A DNA stretch of 64,000 nt from Pseudomonas sp. Marseille-Q3773 (GTDB taxonomy: Bacteria; Pseudomonadota; Gammaproteobacteria; Pseudomonadales; Pseudomonadaceae): positions 3,038,001 to 3,102,000 of the forward strand of contig NZ_OU745390.1 in NCBI RefSeq assembly GCF_916618955.1. The letters are read 5' to 3'. A program made the translations under genes and the position numbers. This document shows, in pieces, positions 9,474-19,689 of the stretch. Each line of letters starts with the position of its first letter. The first letter of the stretch is position 1. The notes beneath the pieces were generated by a model. That model worked only from the letters and a program-made list of their open reading frames with translations, ran no database searches and was not told the origin of the DNA.

Positions 9474-10538
9474 CTATTGAGGCGGGAACAGCTCCAGCTG
9501 CTCATGTGCCCCACGCAAATCTCGCAACCTAACCCCCACCCCCAGCAAGCGCACCGGCTTGCCACCACGGGCAAAGGCCTGCCCCAGCAACTGCCGATAA
9601 CTGTCCAGGTCCCGACCGGCCCCCGCCTGCTCCAGGGTGGTCTGGCTGAAGTCATGGAACTTGACCTTGACGAAGGGTTTTTCCGGCCGATAACTGCTGT
9701 CCATGCGGGCGATGCGCTCGTTCAGGCTTTCCAGCAGCTCGGGCAGCCGTGCCAGGCAACTGGCCAGGTCCGGCAAGTCGGTGTCGTAGGTGTTTTCCAC
9801 ACTGACCGACTGGCGCCGGCTGTCATTGTGTACCGCACGCTCATCGATACCGCGCGCCAGCCCCCACAAACGTTCGCCAAAACTGCCGAACTCGCGCACC
9901 AGGGCCAGACGCGACCAGTCGCGCAGCTCAAGGCAGGTCTCGATACCCAGCCGCGCCAATTTGTCTGCGGTTACCTTGCCCACCCCGTGCAACCTGGCTA
10001 CCGGCAAGGCGGCAACGAACGCCTCGACTTCGTCCGGGGTTATCACGAACAGGCCATTGGGCTTGCGCCAGTCACTGGCGACCTTGGCCAGGAACTTGTT
10101 GGGTGCCACGCCAGCCGAGACGGTGATATGCAGAGTGCGGGCGACACGCCGGCGGATATCCTCGGCAATGCGCGTGGCGCTGCCCGAATACCACTGGCTG
10201 TCGGTCACATCCAGGTACGCCTCATCCAGCGACAGCGGCTCGATCAGCTCGGTGTAGTCTCGGAAGATCGTGTGGATTTCCCGCGAGGCCTCTCGGTAGG
10301 CCTCGAAGCGCGGCTTGACGATCAGCAGGTCGGGGCACAGTTTCAGTGCATGCCGCGAGGACATGGCCGAACGCACCCCGTAGGCACGGGCCTCATAGTT
10401 GCAAGTGGCGATCACCCCACGCTGGTCAGGTGAGCCCCCTACGGCCATGGGCCGGCCAGCCAGGCGCGGGTCGTCACGCATCTCGATCGCGGCGTAAAAG
10501 CAATCGCAGTCAACGTGAATGATCTTGCGCAAGGACAT
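9474..10538 (-). CDS. dinB: DNA polymerase IV (Y family)
   Basis: 354-residue translesion polymerase. The N-terminal palm motif 'IIHVDCDCFYAAIEMRDDP' carries the first metal ligand, and 'PLSLDEAYLDVT' carries the catalytic D/E pair near residues 103-104. Helix-hairpin-helix 'VARLHGVGKVTADKLARLGI' lies near 180-200, followed by the little-finger domain and the C-terminal 'QLELFPPQ', close to the beta-clamp-binding consensus QLxLF. A LexA-box match directly upstream makes it an SOS gene. Single leftward gene. Confidence 0.96.
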   Translation of the reverse strand: MSLRKIIHVDCDCFYAAIEMRDDPRLAGRPMAVGGSPDQRGVIATCNYEARAYGVRSAMSSRHALKLCPDLLIVKPRFEAYREASREIHTIFRDYTELIEPLSLDEAYLDVTDSQWYSGSATRIAEDIRRRVARTLHITVSAGVAPNKFLAKVASDWRKPNGLFVITPDEVEAFVAALPVARLHGVGKVTADKLARLGIETCLELRDWSRLALVREFGSFGERLWGLARGIDERAVHNDSRRQSVSVENTYDTDLPDLASCLARLPELLESLNERIARMDSSYRPEKPFVKVKFHDFSQTTLEQAGAGRDLDSYRQLLGQAFARGGKPVRLLGVGVRLRDLRGAHEQLELFPPQ

Positions 10539-10553
10539 GGATGCTCGTCAGCA

Positions 10554-10569
10554 CTGTAAATTCATACAG
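10554..10569 (-). promoter_or_regulatory. LexA (SOS) box upstream of dinB
   Basis: 'ctgtaaattcatacag' fits CTG-N10-CAG with an A/T-rich centre, the gammaproteobacterial LexA operator. It lies 16 bases upstream of the dinB start codon, so LexA would block initiation. Confidence 0.88.
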
Positions 10570-10711
10570 ATAGTATCGCATGCGACTCGCGGTGTGCAGT
10601 CGGCAGCCCGCCATGCGCGATGATCGGGCTGAAAGCCCCGCCGCGCCTGAGCTGAACCCCATTATCCGAACGCTAAGAGTTTGAACGGGAAAGGTTTTTT
10701 TATAAAGATGC

Positions 10712-10739
10712 TTGACAGCCACGGTTAAATCCGTAGAAT
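10712..10739 (+). promoter_or_regulatory. Sigma-70 promoter of first initiator tRNA gene
   Basis: TTGACA at 10712-10717 and TAGAAT at 10734-10739, 16 bases apart, end 13 bases before the tRNA. The same pair with the same spacing precedes the second copy. Confidence 0.85.
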
Positions 10740-10752
10740 TCGATCTCACAGG

Positions 10753-10829
<77 letters not shown>

Positions 10830-10840
10830 GATTCGAGAGA

Positions 10841-10873
10841 AGGCCACTGTTTACACAGTGGCCTTTTTCTTTT
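10841..10873 (+). terminator. Terminator after initiator tRNA copy 1
   Basis: Stem 'aggccactgt' / 'acagtggcct' with loop 'ttac', followed by TTTTCTTTT. Confidence 0.92.
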
Positions 10874-10923
10874 GCCTCGAATAAAGCGCTCGAAAAAATA
10901 TCAAAAAAATCAACGAGTAGCGC

Positions 10924-10951
10924 TTGACAGCCATTCTGGAAGCTGTAGAAT
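10924..10951 (+). promoter_or_regulatory. Sigma-70 promoter of second initiator tRNA gene
   Basis: TTGACA at 10924-10929 and TAGAAT at 10946-10951 with 16-base spacing, matching the promoter of the first copy; the flanking 'gcttgacagcca' is also shared. Confidence 0.85.
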
Positions 10952-10963
10952 GCGCCCCACTGA

Positions 10964-11040
<77 letters not shown>

Positions 11041-11052
11041 TATTCGTCAGAA

Positions 11053-11090
11053 CAAACCCCGCCTGTGTAACAGCAGCGCGGGGTTTGTTG
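11053..11090 (+). terminator. Terminator after initiator tRNA copy 2
   Basis: Stem 'caaaccccgc' / 'gcggggtttg' around a loop of about 16 bases, followed by a T-containing tract ('ttgctttt'). Confidence 0.75.
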
Positions 11091-11301
11091 CTTTTCCCTT
11101 CCCTGCTTTTCGTCGCCCCGTACTTACCCGCCTTGCAGTCAACCCGCGCGCTTGAGAGCTCGCACCGAGGATGAACTATCTTTAACCCGGCCAGGCCGCT
11201 GCAAGCGGCTGAGGCCGGAGTAACATTGGATAGGTTTTTCTAAGGGACTTTCACTTGGCCACACCTTCCCCTCACCTCGCGCTGCATGCCCGGGGCAATC
11301 C

Positions 11302-13944
11302 ATGACTTCGCAGACTCCCGACAACCCGGCAGCACTCGCCTCGGCACTGCCCGGTGCCGTGCAACGCCTGCCCTTGCTCGAACGCCTGAGCCGCTATCGC
11401 CAGCCGATCGGCCTGATGGTGACCCTGGTATTGTTCACCATGGCCTTGATTGCCTGCCGCCACCTGCTGAGCGAGCTGGACATCTATGCCTTGCACGATG
11501 CCATGCTCAGCGTACCGGCCCAGTCATTGCTGGGCGCCTTGCTGGCAACCGTGCTCGGTTTCGTGATCCTGCTGGGTTACGAATGGTCGGCCAGCCGCTA
11601 TGCCGGTGTGCAATTACCAGCGCGCAGTCTGGTGCTGGGCGGCTTCAGCGCCTTTGCCATCGGCAACGCCATCGGCCTGTCGATGCTGTCCGGCGGCTCG
11701 GTGCGCTACCGCCTGTATGCGCGCCAAGGGGTGGGCGCAGGCGAAGTGGCACGGATGACCGTGTTCGCCAGCCTGTCACTGGGCTGCGCGCTGCCGCCCC
11801 TGGCTGCCCTGGCGACCCTGAGTGACCTGCCGGCGGCCTCGGCAGCGCTGGGCCTGGCGCCAGGCTTGCTGGCGGCCATCGCCACAGCGGTGCTGGTGCT
11901 GTGTGGGCTGCTGGTGGTTGGCCTGTATCGCCGTCGCCTGGCCGAGCAACCGCTTGCCGACAACCTGCTGGTACAACTGGGCCGCCGCACACTGCGCCTG
12001 CCGGGCGCTCGCCTGGCCGCCCTGCAATTGCTGATTACCGCACTGGATGTCGCCGCTGCGGCTACCGTGCTGTATCTGCTGCTGCCCGCAGCACCACCGT
12101 TCGGCGCCTTTGTCCTGGTGTACCTGCTGGCCCTGGCCGCAGGCGTGCTCAGCCATGTCCCGGGCGGCGTCGGGGTGTTCGAAGCGATCCTGCTGGCGGC
12201 CTTTGCCGACCAGCTTGGCGCGGCCCCGTTGGCGGCGGCCCTGCTGCTGTATCGGCTGATCTACGTCGTGCTGCCGCTGCTGCTGGCCTGCGTGTTGCTG
12301 CTGGCCAACGAAGCCAGGCGCCTGCTGTTCGCACAACAGGCCATCAAGGCGGCTTCCGGGTTGGCGGCACCGATCCTGTCGGTTCTGGTGTTCCTGTCCG
12401 GGGTGGTGCTGCTGTTCTCCGGGGCCACGCCCGAGATCGACACGCGCCTGGAGCACATGGGTTTCCTGGTGCCGCACCGTCTGATCGATGCCTCGCACTT
12501 CGGCGCCAGCCTGATCGGGGTATTGTGCCTGCTGCTGGCCCAGGGCCTGCGCCGGCGTCTGTCCGCCGCCTGGCTGCTGACCACCGTGCTGTTGCTGGTG
12601 GGCGCCCTGCTGTCGCTACTGAAGGGATTCGACTGGGAAGAGGCCTGTCTGCTGACCTTCACCGCCGCCCTGCTCGCCCTGTTCCGCCGCTCCTTCTACC
12701 GCCCCAGCCGCTTGCTGGAGCTGCCGTTCTCGCCAGTGTTCCTGGTGGCCAGCGCCTGCGTGGTCGGGGCATCGGTATGGCTGCTGCTGTTCGCCTACCA
12801 GGATGTGCCCTACAGCCATCAGCTGTGGTGGCAGTTCACCCTTGATGCCGACGCCCCGCGTGGCCTGCGCGCCGCCATGGGCAGCGCCTTGCTGCTGGCG
12901 GCCGTGGCGCTGACCTGGCTGCTGCGCACGGCACCGCCGGTGATTCACCTGCCTGATGAACAGGAACTGCAACGGGCCAACCGCATTCTGCAGGCCTCTG
13001 ACCAGCCCGATGGCGGCCTGGCCCTGACCGGCGACAAGGCGCTGCTGTTCCACCCGGGCGACAGTGCCTTCCTCATGTACGCACGTCGCGGCCGCAGCCT
13101 GGTGGCGCTGTATGACCCGATCGGCCCGGCCCAGGAACGCGCCGAGATGATCTGGCAATTCCGTGACCTGTGCGACCTGCACCACGCCCGACCGGTGTTC
13201 TACCAGGTGCGTGCCGAAAACCTGCCGTTCTACATGGACATCGGCCTGACCGCGCTGAAACTGGGCGAAGAAGCCAGGGTCGACCTGCAGCGTTTCGACC
13301 TGGAAGCCAAGGGCAAGGAGATGAAGGACCTGCGCTACACCTGGAACCGCGGAGGCCGTGACGGTTTGAGCCTGGAAATCCACGAACCCGGCCATGCCCC
13401 ACTGGCAGAGCTGAAGGAAATTTCCGATGCCTGGCTCGGCGGCAAGAACGTGCGCGAGAAAGGCTTCTCGCTGGGGCGCTTCAGCCCTGACTACCTGCGG
13501 CACTTCCGCATCGCCCTGATCCGCTTCCAGGGCCGCCCGGTGGCCTTTGCCAACCTGCTGGAAACCCACAGCAAGGAACTGGCCAGCCTCGACCTGATGC
13601 GCGCGCACCCCGAGGCCCCGAAGCTGACCATGGAATTCATGATGATCGGCCTGATCCTGCACTACAAAAGCCACGGCTACGCCCGCTTCAGCCTGGGCAT
13701 GGTACCGCTTTCCGGCCTGCAGCCGCGGCGTGGTGCGCCGCTGACCCAGCGCCTGGGCTCGATGGTGTTCCGCCGAGGTGAGCAGTTGTACAACTTCCAG
13801 GGGCTGCGACGCTTCAAGGACAAATTCCAACCGGACTGGGAACCCCGATACATGGCCGTGCCGGCCGGGCTCGACCCGCTGGTGGCACTGGCCGACACCG
13901 CCGCCCTGATCGCAGGCGGCTTGACTGGATTGGTGAAACGTTGA
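11302..13944 (+). CDS. mprF: MprF: aminoacyl-phosphatidylglycerol synthase/flippase
   Basis: 880-residue inner-membrane protein. Residues about 35-540 form many transmembrane helices (the flippase part; for example LMVTLVLFTMALIACRHLL and the 'SHVPGGVGVFEAILL' segment). Residues about 560-865 form the cytoplasmic GNAT-like synthase that moves an amino acid from aminoacyl-tRNA to phosphatidylglycerol ('DSAFLMYARRGRSLVALYDPIGP', 'FSLGMVPLSGL'). In P. aeruginosa the enzyme makes alanyl-phosphatidylglycerol and lowers susceptibility to cationic compounds; alanine specificity here is inferred. It overlaps the next gene by one base (TGATG), implying coupled translation. Confidence 0.93.
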   Translation: MTSQTPDNPAALASALPGAVQRLPLLERLSRYRQPIGLMVTLVLFTMALIACRHLLSELDIYALHDAMLSVPAQSLLGALLATVLGFVILLGYEWSASRYAGVQLPARSLVLGGFSAFAIGNAIGLSMLSGGSVRYRLYARQGVGAGEVARMTVFASLSLGCALPPLAALATLSDLPAASAALGLAPGLLAAIATAVLVLCGLLVVGLYRRRLAEQPLADNLLVQLGRRTLRLPGARLAALQLLITALDVAAAATVLYLLLPAAPPFGAFVLVYLLALAAGVLSHVPGGVGVFEAILLAAFADQLGAAPLAAALLLYRLIYVVLPLLLACVLLLANEARRLLFAQQAIKAASGLAAPILSVLVFLSGVVLLFSGATPEIDTRLEHMGFLVPHRLIDASHFGASLIGVLCLLLAQGLRRRLSAAWLLTTVLLLVGALLSLLKGFDWEEACLLTFTAALLALFRRSFYRPSRLLELPFSPVFLVASACVVGASVWLLLFAYQDVPYSHQLWWQFTLDADAPRGLRAAMGSALLLAAVALTWLLRTAPPVIHLPDEQELQRANRILQASDQPDGGLALTGDKALLFHPGDSAFLMYARRGRSLVALYDPIGPAQERAEMIWQFRDLCDLHHARPVFYQVRAENLPFYMDIGLTALKLGEEARVDLQRFDLEAKGKEMKDLRYTWNRGGRDGLSLEIHEPGHAPLAELKEISDAWLGGKNVREKGFSLGRFSPDYLRHFRIALIRFQGRPVAFANLLETHSKELASLDLMRAHPEAPKLTMEFMMIGLILHYKSHGYARFSLGMVPLSGLQPRRGAPLTQRLGSMVFRRGEQLYNFQGLRRFKDKFQPDWEPRYMAVPAGLDPLVALADTAALIAGGLTGLVKR

Positions 13945-15236
13945 TGACCCGACGCTTTTGGCTGTACCTGCTGATTCCCCTGCTGCTGGCCGCCCTGGGA
14001 GGGGCGCTGGCATTCTGGCTGTGGACGCGCCCGGCCCCTGAGGCGCGCCTGGAGCAACTGAGCATCAATGGCACCGCGATCACCCGTGTGACACCAGGCG
14101 TACACCCCAAGGCCCGGGTGGTTATCGGTGTGCCGCAGGACCAGGCACTGACCGACAAACAGTTGCTGGACCTGGCCAAGGCCGGCGAAGCGCAACTGGT
14201 GCAGGTGTTGCTGCCGGCCAATGACTGCAGCAAGCAACAGCAGGCCATGAACCAGGCCCTCGCCCAGTTGCCCCAGCAGCCGACCCTGGTCGCCGGTATC
14301 GGTCCGGGCGCGGCCCAGGCCTGGCGCTGGCTGGCCAGCCAGAGCGACGACAAGGCCCGGGCGATTTCGGTGGATTTCAATCTCGAACAACCCGGTTGCC
14401 AGGCTCCGCTGCCGAAATCGGCCGCCCACGGTCACTGGAATGTCGCCTGGAACGACAACCCGGATGACGCCAGCGCCGCCTTCGTGCGTGACCAGGCCAA
14501 TGCCGAAACCAGCATCAGCGACTACGACATACACCTGCCGCAGGTGCTCAAGGCACAACTGACCCAGGCCCTGGTCGGCCACGACGGCAACGCCCTGGCC
14601 ATCCCGGTGGTCGAGGTGCCTGCCGGGCAGACCACCGACACGGTCACCCTGTTCCTCTCGGGTGACGGCGGCTGGCGTGACCTGGACCGTGACGTGGCGG
14701 GGGAAATGGCCAAGCTGGGCTACCCGGTGGTGGGCATCGACACGCTGCGCTACTACTGGCAGCACAAGACCCCGGAACAAAGCGCCGCCGACCTGTCCGA
14801 GCTGATGCAGCACTATCGGCAGAAATGGGGCACCAAGCGCTTCGTACTGACCGGCTATTCGTTCGGCGCCGACGTGTTGCCGGCAATCTACAACCGCCTG
14901 CCGGTCGAAGACCAGCAGCGCATCGACGCGGTGATGCTGCTGGCCTTTGCCCGCAGCGGCAGCTTCGAGATCGAAGTCGAGGGCTGGCTTGGCAAGGAAG
15001 GCCAGGAAGCACCGACCGGGCCGGAAATGGCCCGGTTGCCGGCGTCCAAGGTGGTGTGCGTGTATGGCGTAGAGGAAACCGACGAGAGCGGCTGCACCGA
15101 CAAGACTGCGGTCGGCGAGCGCTTGAAACTGCCGGGTGGGCACCACTTCGACGAGAACTACCCGGCGCTGGCCAAGCGCCTGATCGACGAGATCGAGACG
15201 CGCCAGGGCAAGTCGAGCGTGGCGGCACAGAACTGA
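13944..15236 (+). CDS. acvB: AcvB/VirJ-type alpha/beta hydrolase
   Basis: 430-residue exported or membrane-anchored hydrolase. The N-terminal hydrophobic segment LYLLIPLLLAALGGALAFWLW is followed by two related halves. The C-terminal half carries the lipase-like nucleophile elbow GYSFGAD (near residue 305), with candidate acid and histidine in 'GGHHFDENYP' near the end. In P. aeruginosa the protein encoded next to mprF hydrolyses alanyl-phosphatidylglycerol in the periplasm, giving a synthesis/removal pair; the one-base overlap with mprF supports the same role. ATG 13944 is the start; the preceding TTG is in frame but unlikely. Confidence 0.87.
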   Translation: MTRRFWLYLLIPLLLAALGGALAFWLWTRPAPEARLEQLSINGTAITRVTPGVHPKARVVIGVPQDQALTDKQLLDLAKAGEAQLVQVLLPANDCSKQQQAMNQALAQLPQQPTLVAGIGPGAAQAWRWLASQSDDKARAISVDFNLEQPGCQAPLPKSAAHGHWNVAWNDNPDDASAAFVRDQANAETSISDYDIHLPQVLKAQLTQALVGHDGNALAIPVVEVPAGQTTDTVTLFLSGDGGWRDLDRDVAGEMAKLGYPVVGIDTLRYYWQHKTPEQSAADLSELMQHYRQKWGTKRFVLTGYSFGADVLPAIYNRLPVEDQQRIDAVMLLAFARSGSFEIEVEGWLGKEGQEAPTGPEMARLPASKVVCVYGVEETDESGCTDKTAVGERLKLPGGHHFDENYPALAKRLIDEIETRQGKSSVAAQN

Positions 15237-15254
15237 TAGCCGCCGATCATCGGC

Positions 15255-15315
15255 ACAGCCGGTGCCGACCACCGCGTCGCCTGCGTCGCGGATAAATCCG
15301 CTCCTACAGGTAGGT
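15255..15315. repeat. REP element between acvB and kup
   Basis: 'cagccggtgccgaccaccgc' and 'gataaatccgctcctacagg', REP-type sequence between convergent genes, where it may serve as a transcript end. Confidence 0.5.
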
Positions 15316-15340
15316 GGAGTGCCCGCGCCTGCCCTGGAAA

Positions 15341-17251
15341 TCAGATCTCGACCTGGGTCCCTAATTCGATCACCCGGTTCAACGGCAGGTTGAAGAAGCG
15401 CAGGTTACCGTTGGCATTCTTCAGCAGGAACGCGAACAGGTTGCCGCGCCAACGCGACATGCCTTCCAGCCGCGATGCGATCACCGTCTCGCGGCTGAGG
15501 AAATAGGTGGTACGCATCGGGGTGAAGTCCAGTTCGTCCAGGTGGCACAGGCGCAACGCCGCCGGCACATCCGGTTCATCCATGAAGCCGAAGTGCAGCA
15601 GCACGCGGAAGAACCCTTCACCATAGGCCTCCACCTCGAAACGCTCCTGCTCCGGCACCCGCGGCCGGTCCTCGTTGACCACTGTCAACAGCACCACCTG
15701 GCTGTGCAGCACCTGGTTATGCAACATGTTGTGCAACAGCGCATGGGGTACGGCATCGGAGCGCGCGGTGAGGAACACCGCCGTGCCTTCGACCCGGTGC
15801 GGCGGCTGGATGCGGATACTGCTGATGAACAGCTGCAGCGGCAACGCGCCTTCGTCGATACGCTCCACCAGGATCTGCTTGCCACGCTTCCAGGTGCTCA
15901 TCAACAGGTACAGCACGCCCCCCGCCAATACCGGGAAGGCACCACCCTGGACGATCTTCGGCACGTTGGCAGCAAAGTACAGCCCATCGACCAGCAGGAA
16001 ACCCACCAGGATCGGCACCGCCAGCACGGGCGGCCATTTCCATAGCAGCAGCATCACCGCCGAAACCAGGATGGTGGTCATCAGCATGGTACCGGTCACT
16101 GCCACGCCGTAGGCCGCCGCCAGCGCGCCGGACGACTCGAAACCGAGCACCAGCAGCACCACGCCGACCATCAGCGTCCAGTTGATCGCGCCGATGTAGA
16201 TCTGCCCCTGTTCGTCGCTGGAGGTGTGCTGGATCTGCATGCGCGGGATATAGCCCAGCTGGATGGCCTGGCGGGTCAGCGAGAACGCCCCCGAGATCAC
16301 CGCCTGCGAAGCGATTACCGTGGCCATGGTCGCCAGGCCGACCATCGGCAGCAGCGCCCAGCCAGGCGCCAGGAGATAGAACGGGTTGCGTGCCGCCTCC
16401 GGGTCCTGCAGCAGCAATGCGCCCTGGCCAAAGTAGTTGAGCACCAGCGCTGGCAGCACCAGGGCGAACCAGGCCCGGGCAATCGGCTTACGACCGAAGT
16501 GGCCCATGTCGGCATACAGCGCCTCGGCACCGGTCAGCGCCAGCACCACCGCACCAAGAATGGCAACGCCCATGCCGGGGTGAACCACGAAGAAGTTCAC
16601 TGCCCAGGCCGGGTTGAACGCCTTGAGCACTTCCGGGCTCTGCGCGATGCCATACACCCCCAGCGTGCCCAGCGCCACGAACCAGATCACCATGATCGGG
16701 CCGAACAGCTTGCCGATCTTCTCGGTGCCGTGCTTCTGCACCAGGAACAGCGCTACCAGTATCACCAGCGAAATCGGCACCACCCAGTGGTCGATGCCTT
16801 CGAAGGCCAGGCCCATGCCCTCCACCGCTGACAGGACCGACACCGCCGGGGTGATCATGCTGTCGCCGTAGAACAGCGAAGCGCCAATCAACCCGCACAC
16901 CACCATCAGCGTCTGCAGACGCGGATAGGCCGCCGTGGCCCGCCGTGCCAGTGCGGTCAGCGCCATGGTGCCACCTTCGCCCTGGTTGTCGGCACGCAGG
17001 ATGAACATCACGTACTTGAACGACACCACCCATAGCAACGACCAGAGGATCAGCGACAGGATCCCGAGTACGCCGTCATGGTTGACCGGCACCCCGTAAC
17101 CGCCGGTAAAGACTTCCTTGAGGGTATATAACGGGCTGGTACCGATATCGCCATACACCACCCCGACCGCTGCCACCAGCAGGCTCAGCGACCGCGTCGC
17201 CCCCTGCTTCCCCTCGTGCCCGCCCTCGGCGTGACTGCTTGCCTGAACCAT
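15341..17251 (-). CDS. kup: Kup (TrkD) potassium uptake protein
   Basis: 636-residue K+:H+ symporter of the KUP/HAK/KT family in the inner membrane. The signature '[18 protein letters not shown]' opens helix 1 (near residues 32-49), followed by about 12 membrane segments ('[18 protein letters not shown]', '[17 protein letters not shown]'). A cytoplasmic C-terminal domain of about 200 residues ends '[13 protein letters not shown]'. Length is normal for the family. Divergent from rimO; GGGAG precedes the ATG. No regulatory site was identified. Confidence 0.96.
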   Translation of the reverse strand: MVQASSHAEGGHEGKQGATRSLSLLVAAVGVVYGDIGTSPLYTLKEVFTGGYGVPVNHDGVLGILSLILWSLLWVVSFKYVMFILRADNQGEGGTMALTALARRATAAYPRLQTLMVVCGLIGASLFYGDSMITPAVSVLSAVEGMGLAFEGIDHWVVPISLVILVALFLVQKHGTEKIGKLFGPIMVIWFVALGTLGVYGIAQSPEVLKAFNPAWAVNFFVVHPGMGVAILGAVVLALTGAEALYADMGHFGRKPIARAWFALVLPALVLNYFGQGALLLQDPEAARNPFYLLAPGWALLPMVGLATMATVIASQAVISGAFSLTRQAIQLGYIPRMQIQHTSSDEQGQIYIGAINWTLMVGVVLLVLGFESSGALAAAYGVAVTGTMLMTTILVSAVMLLLWKWPPVLAVPILVGFLLVDGLYFAANVPKIVQGGAFPVLAGGVLYLLMSTWKRGKQILVERIDEGALPLQLFISSIRIQPPHRVEGTAVFLTARSDAVPHALLHNMLHNQVLHSQVVLLTVVNEDRPRVPEQERFEVEAYGEGFFRVLLHFGFMDEPDVPAALRLCHLDELDFTPMRTTYFLSRETVIASRLEGMSRWRGNLFAFLLKNANGNLRFFNLPLNRVIELGTQVEI

Positions 17252-17485
17252 CGACCACTCCCGCAGACGGCCTTGTAGACCTTAGTATTCTCAATTCCTG
17301 CCCAGGCTGGCCTGCAACCTGGCGCAATGGCGCGAAGCATAGCGCAGCGTTCGTCGCATTTCTGCTGGTCAAGCGACTCGGCGCTCGCTAGAATTGCGCA
17401 CTTTTTGATCAGAGGCGCCAAAAGCGCCCGTCAAGATCGCCCCCGATTCCGGCCGGGCGACCTGTATTCGATACCGAGGTTAGTC

Positions 17486-18817
17486 ATGTCCACCACGCCC
17501 GCCACCCCCAAGGTAGGTTTCGTAAGCCTGGGTTGCCCGAAAGCCCTGGTCGATTCCGAGCGCATCCTGACCCAGTTGCGCATGGAAGGCTATGAAGTCG
17601 TGCCCACCTATGAGGACGCCGACGTGGTGGTGGTCAACACCTGCGGCTTCATCGACAGCGCCAAGGCCGAGTCGCTCGAAGTGATCGGCGAAGCGATCAA
17701 GGAAAACGGCAAGGTCATCGTCACCGGCTGCATGGGTGTCGAGGAAGGCAGCATCCGTGACGTGCACCCGAGCGTGCTGTCGGTCACCGGCCCGCAGCAG
17801 TACGAGCAGGTGGTCAATGCCGTGCACGAAGTGGTACCGCCGCGCCAGGACCACAACCCGCTGATCGACCTGGTACCGCCACAAGGCGTCAAACTGACCC
17901 CGCGTCACTATGCGTACCTGAAAATTTCCGAAGGCTGCAACCACAGCTGCAGCTTCTGCATCATTCCGTCGATGCGCGGCAAGCTGGTCAGCCGCCCGGT
18001 AGGCGAAGTGCTGAGCGAGGCCGAGCGCCTGGTCAAGGCCGGGGTCAAGGAAATCCTGGTGATTTCCCAGGACACCAGCGCCTACGGCGTCGACGTCAAG
18101 TACAAGACCGACTTCTGGAATGGCCGCCCGGTCAAGACCCGCATGCTCGAGCTGTGCGAAGCCCTGAGCAGCCTGGGCGCCTGGGTACGCCTGCATTATG
18201 TCTACCCGTACCCGAACGTCGACGACGTGATCCCGCTGATGGCCGCCGGCAAGATCCTGCCGTACCTGGACATCCCGTTCCAGCATGCCAGCCCGAAAGT
18301 GCTCAAGGCCATGAAGCGCCCGGCGTTCGAGGACCGCACCCTGGCACGTATCAAGCACTGGCGCGAGCAATGCCCGGAGCTGGTGATCCGTTCCACCTTC
18401 ATCGTCGGCTTCCCGGGCGAGACCGAGGAAGACTTCCAGTACCTGCTTGACTGGCTGACCGAAGCCCAGCTGGACCGCGTGGGCTGCTTCCAGTACTCGC
18501 CGGTGGAAGGCGCCCCGGCCAACGACCTAGGCCTGGAAGAAGTGCCAGACGACGTCAAGCAGGACCGTTGGGACCGTTTCATGGCGCACCAGCAGGCCAT
18601 CAGTGCCGCCCGCTTGCAGCTGCGTATCGGCAAGGAAATCGACGTGCTGATCGACGAAGTCGAAGAGCAGGGCTCGGTGGGTCGCAGCTTCTTCGATGCA
18701 CCGGAAATCGACGGCAGCGTGTTCATCGACGGCGACCATGGCTTCAAGCCCGGTGACAAGGTGCGTTGCCGGGTGGTGGATGCCGACGAGTACGACATGT
18801 GGGCTGAACCCGTCTGA
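17486..18817 (+). CDS. rimO: Ribosomal protein S12 methylthiotransferase RimO
   Basis: 443-residue radical-SAM enzyme that adds a methylthio group to an aspartate of ribosomal protein S12. The N-terminal UPF0004 domain ([19 protein letters not shown]) has three cysteines for one cluster. The radical-SAM motif CNHSCSFC (CxxxCxxC) lies near residues 151-158, and a C-terminal TRAM domain ([17 protein letters not shown]... to the end) binds the substrate. ATG 17486, with GAGGT upstream, gives the conserved start; the longer open frame from 17327 is not needed. Followed by a strong terminator. Confidence 0.96.
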   Translation: MSTTPATPKVGFVSLGCPKALVDSERILTQLRMEGYEVVPTYEDADVVVVNTCGFIDSAKAESLEVIGEAIKENGKVIVTGCMGVEEGSIRDVHPSVLSVTGPQQYEQVVNAVHEVVPPRQDHNPLIDLVPPQGVKLTPRHYAYLKISEGCNHSCSFCIIPSMRGKLVSRPVGEVLSEAERLVKAGVKEILVISQDTSAYGVDVKYKTDFWNGRPVKTRMLELCEALSSLGAWVRLHYVYPYPNVDDVIPLMAAGKILPYLDIPFQHASPKVLKAMKRPAFEDRTLARIKHWREQCPELVIRSTFIVGFPGETEEDFQYLLDWLTEAQLDRVGCFQYSPVEGAPANDLGLEEVPDDVKQDRWDRFMAHQQAISAARLQLRIGKEIDVLIDEVEEQGSVGRSFFDAPEIDGSVFIDGDHGFKPGDKVRCRVVDADEYDMWAEPV

Positions 18818-18837
18818 CCCCGGCTGAAGCATGAAAG

Positions 18838-18889
18838 GCCCCTGCGCCGGCATTTCCTGACAAGGAAACAACCGGCGCAGGGGCTTTTT
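18838..18889 (+). terminator. Bidirectional terminator between rimO and leftward cluster
   Basis: Arms 'gcccctgcgccgg' and 'ccggcgcaggggc' are perfectly complementary over 13 bases, with a 21-base loop and TTTTT after the right arm. It serves rimO and probably also the leftward genes. Confidence 0.9.
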
Positions 18890-18891
18890 CG

Positions 18892-19635
18892 TCAGAACGT
18901 GTGAAACAGCATCAGGCCGCCCTCTGCGTCGGGGCTGGCATCAGAGAAGCCTTTGACCGCGTAGAGCTGCACCTTCCACTCCTGGCTGAGCTTGTGGGTC
19001 AGGAACAGGGTCAGTTCCCGGATCTGCGCGCCCGTCGACACGACCTTCTGCCGCCAGTCGTAGGAGGCGCCCGCCGAAGTGCGCAAGGCCACAGGCAGGG
19101 CGAAGCCGAGGCTGGCAAAAAAAGGATCGTCGAAATCGCTGTCGGGCGGGTCGCCGAACTTCTTCCAGCCCAGGGTCGCGAAGCCGGTCACCGGCCCGAA
19201 CGCCCTGGCAACGTCTACCTGGCCCGTGTAGTCGTACTCACCCGTGCCCAGGCACTGGTCTTCATCAGCCGTGGGAAACTTGACCTTGCCGATCAGGTCC
19301 AGCAGCAGGCCGCCGTCAGCCCCGTCGAGCAAGGCGTAACCGGCGCTGGCTACCGTATCGCCCAACCCGCTTTCCACAGCGTGACAGCCACCGGGCAAGG
19401 GGTCGCCATTCGGCCCTACTTCGGGGTTGGTGATGCGCAACCAGGGTACGCTGACCTTGTAGGTCATGGGGCCGGTTTCATACTTGCCGACAACCGGCAC
19501 GTACCAGATTTCCGAGGTGGTCCCGGTGCCATAGTCGCCGCTGGAATAATCCATGCCGATCGCGGCGCTGAAGGTATCGGCCAAGGCCGGCGCAGTGGAG
19601 AGCATGCAGGCAAAAAGAGCGAGCGCGGGCCTCAT
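18892..19635 (-). CDS. Outer-membrane beta-barrel-like protein
   Basis: 247-residue exported protein: signal peptide MRPALALFACMLSTAPALA, then alternating amphipathic strands ('GTTSEIWYVPVVGKYETGPMTYKVSVPWLRI', 'VARAFGPVTGFATLGWKKFG') and a C-terminal aromatic residue (MLFHTF), as expected for outer-membrane barrels. ATG 19635 has GAGGTGA just upstream; a GTG two codons earlier is possible. It lies 54 bases downstream of the DUF5666 gene and is probably the last gene of a four-gene leftward unit. Probably a small transporter/porin-like protein; substrate unknown. Confidence 0.7.
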   Translation of the reverse strand: MRPALALFACMLSTAPALADTFSAAIGMDYSSGDYGTGTTSEIWYVPVVGKYETGPMTYKVSVPWLRITNPEVGPNGDPLPGGCHAVESGLGDTVASAGYALLDGADGGLLLDLIGKVKFPTADEDQCLGTGEYDYTGQVDVARAFGPVTGFATLGWKKFGDPPDSDFDDPFFASLGFALPVALRTSAGASYDWRQKVVSTGAQIRELTLFLTHKLSQEWKVQLYAVKGFSDASPDAEGGLMLFHTF

Positions 19636-19689
19636 CTTCACCTCGGCATCCCGTCGGAATGTGTGGTCGGACTTACCTAGCCTAGTTGG

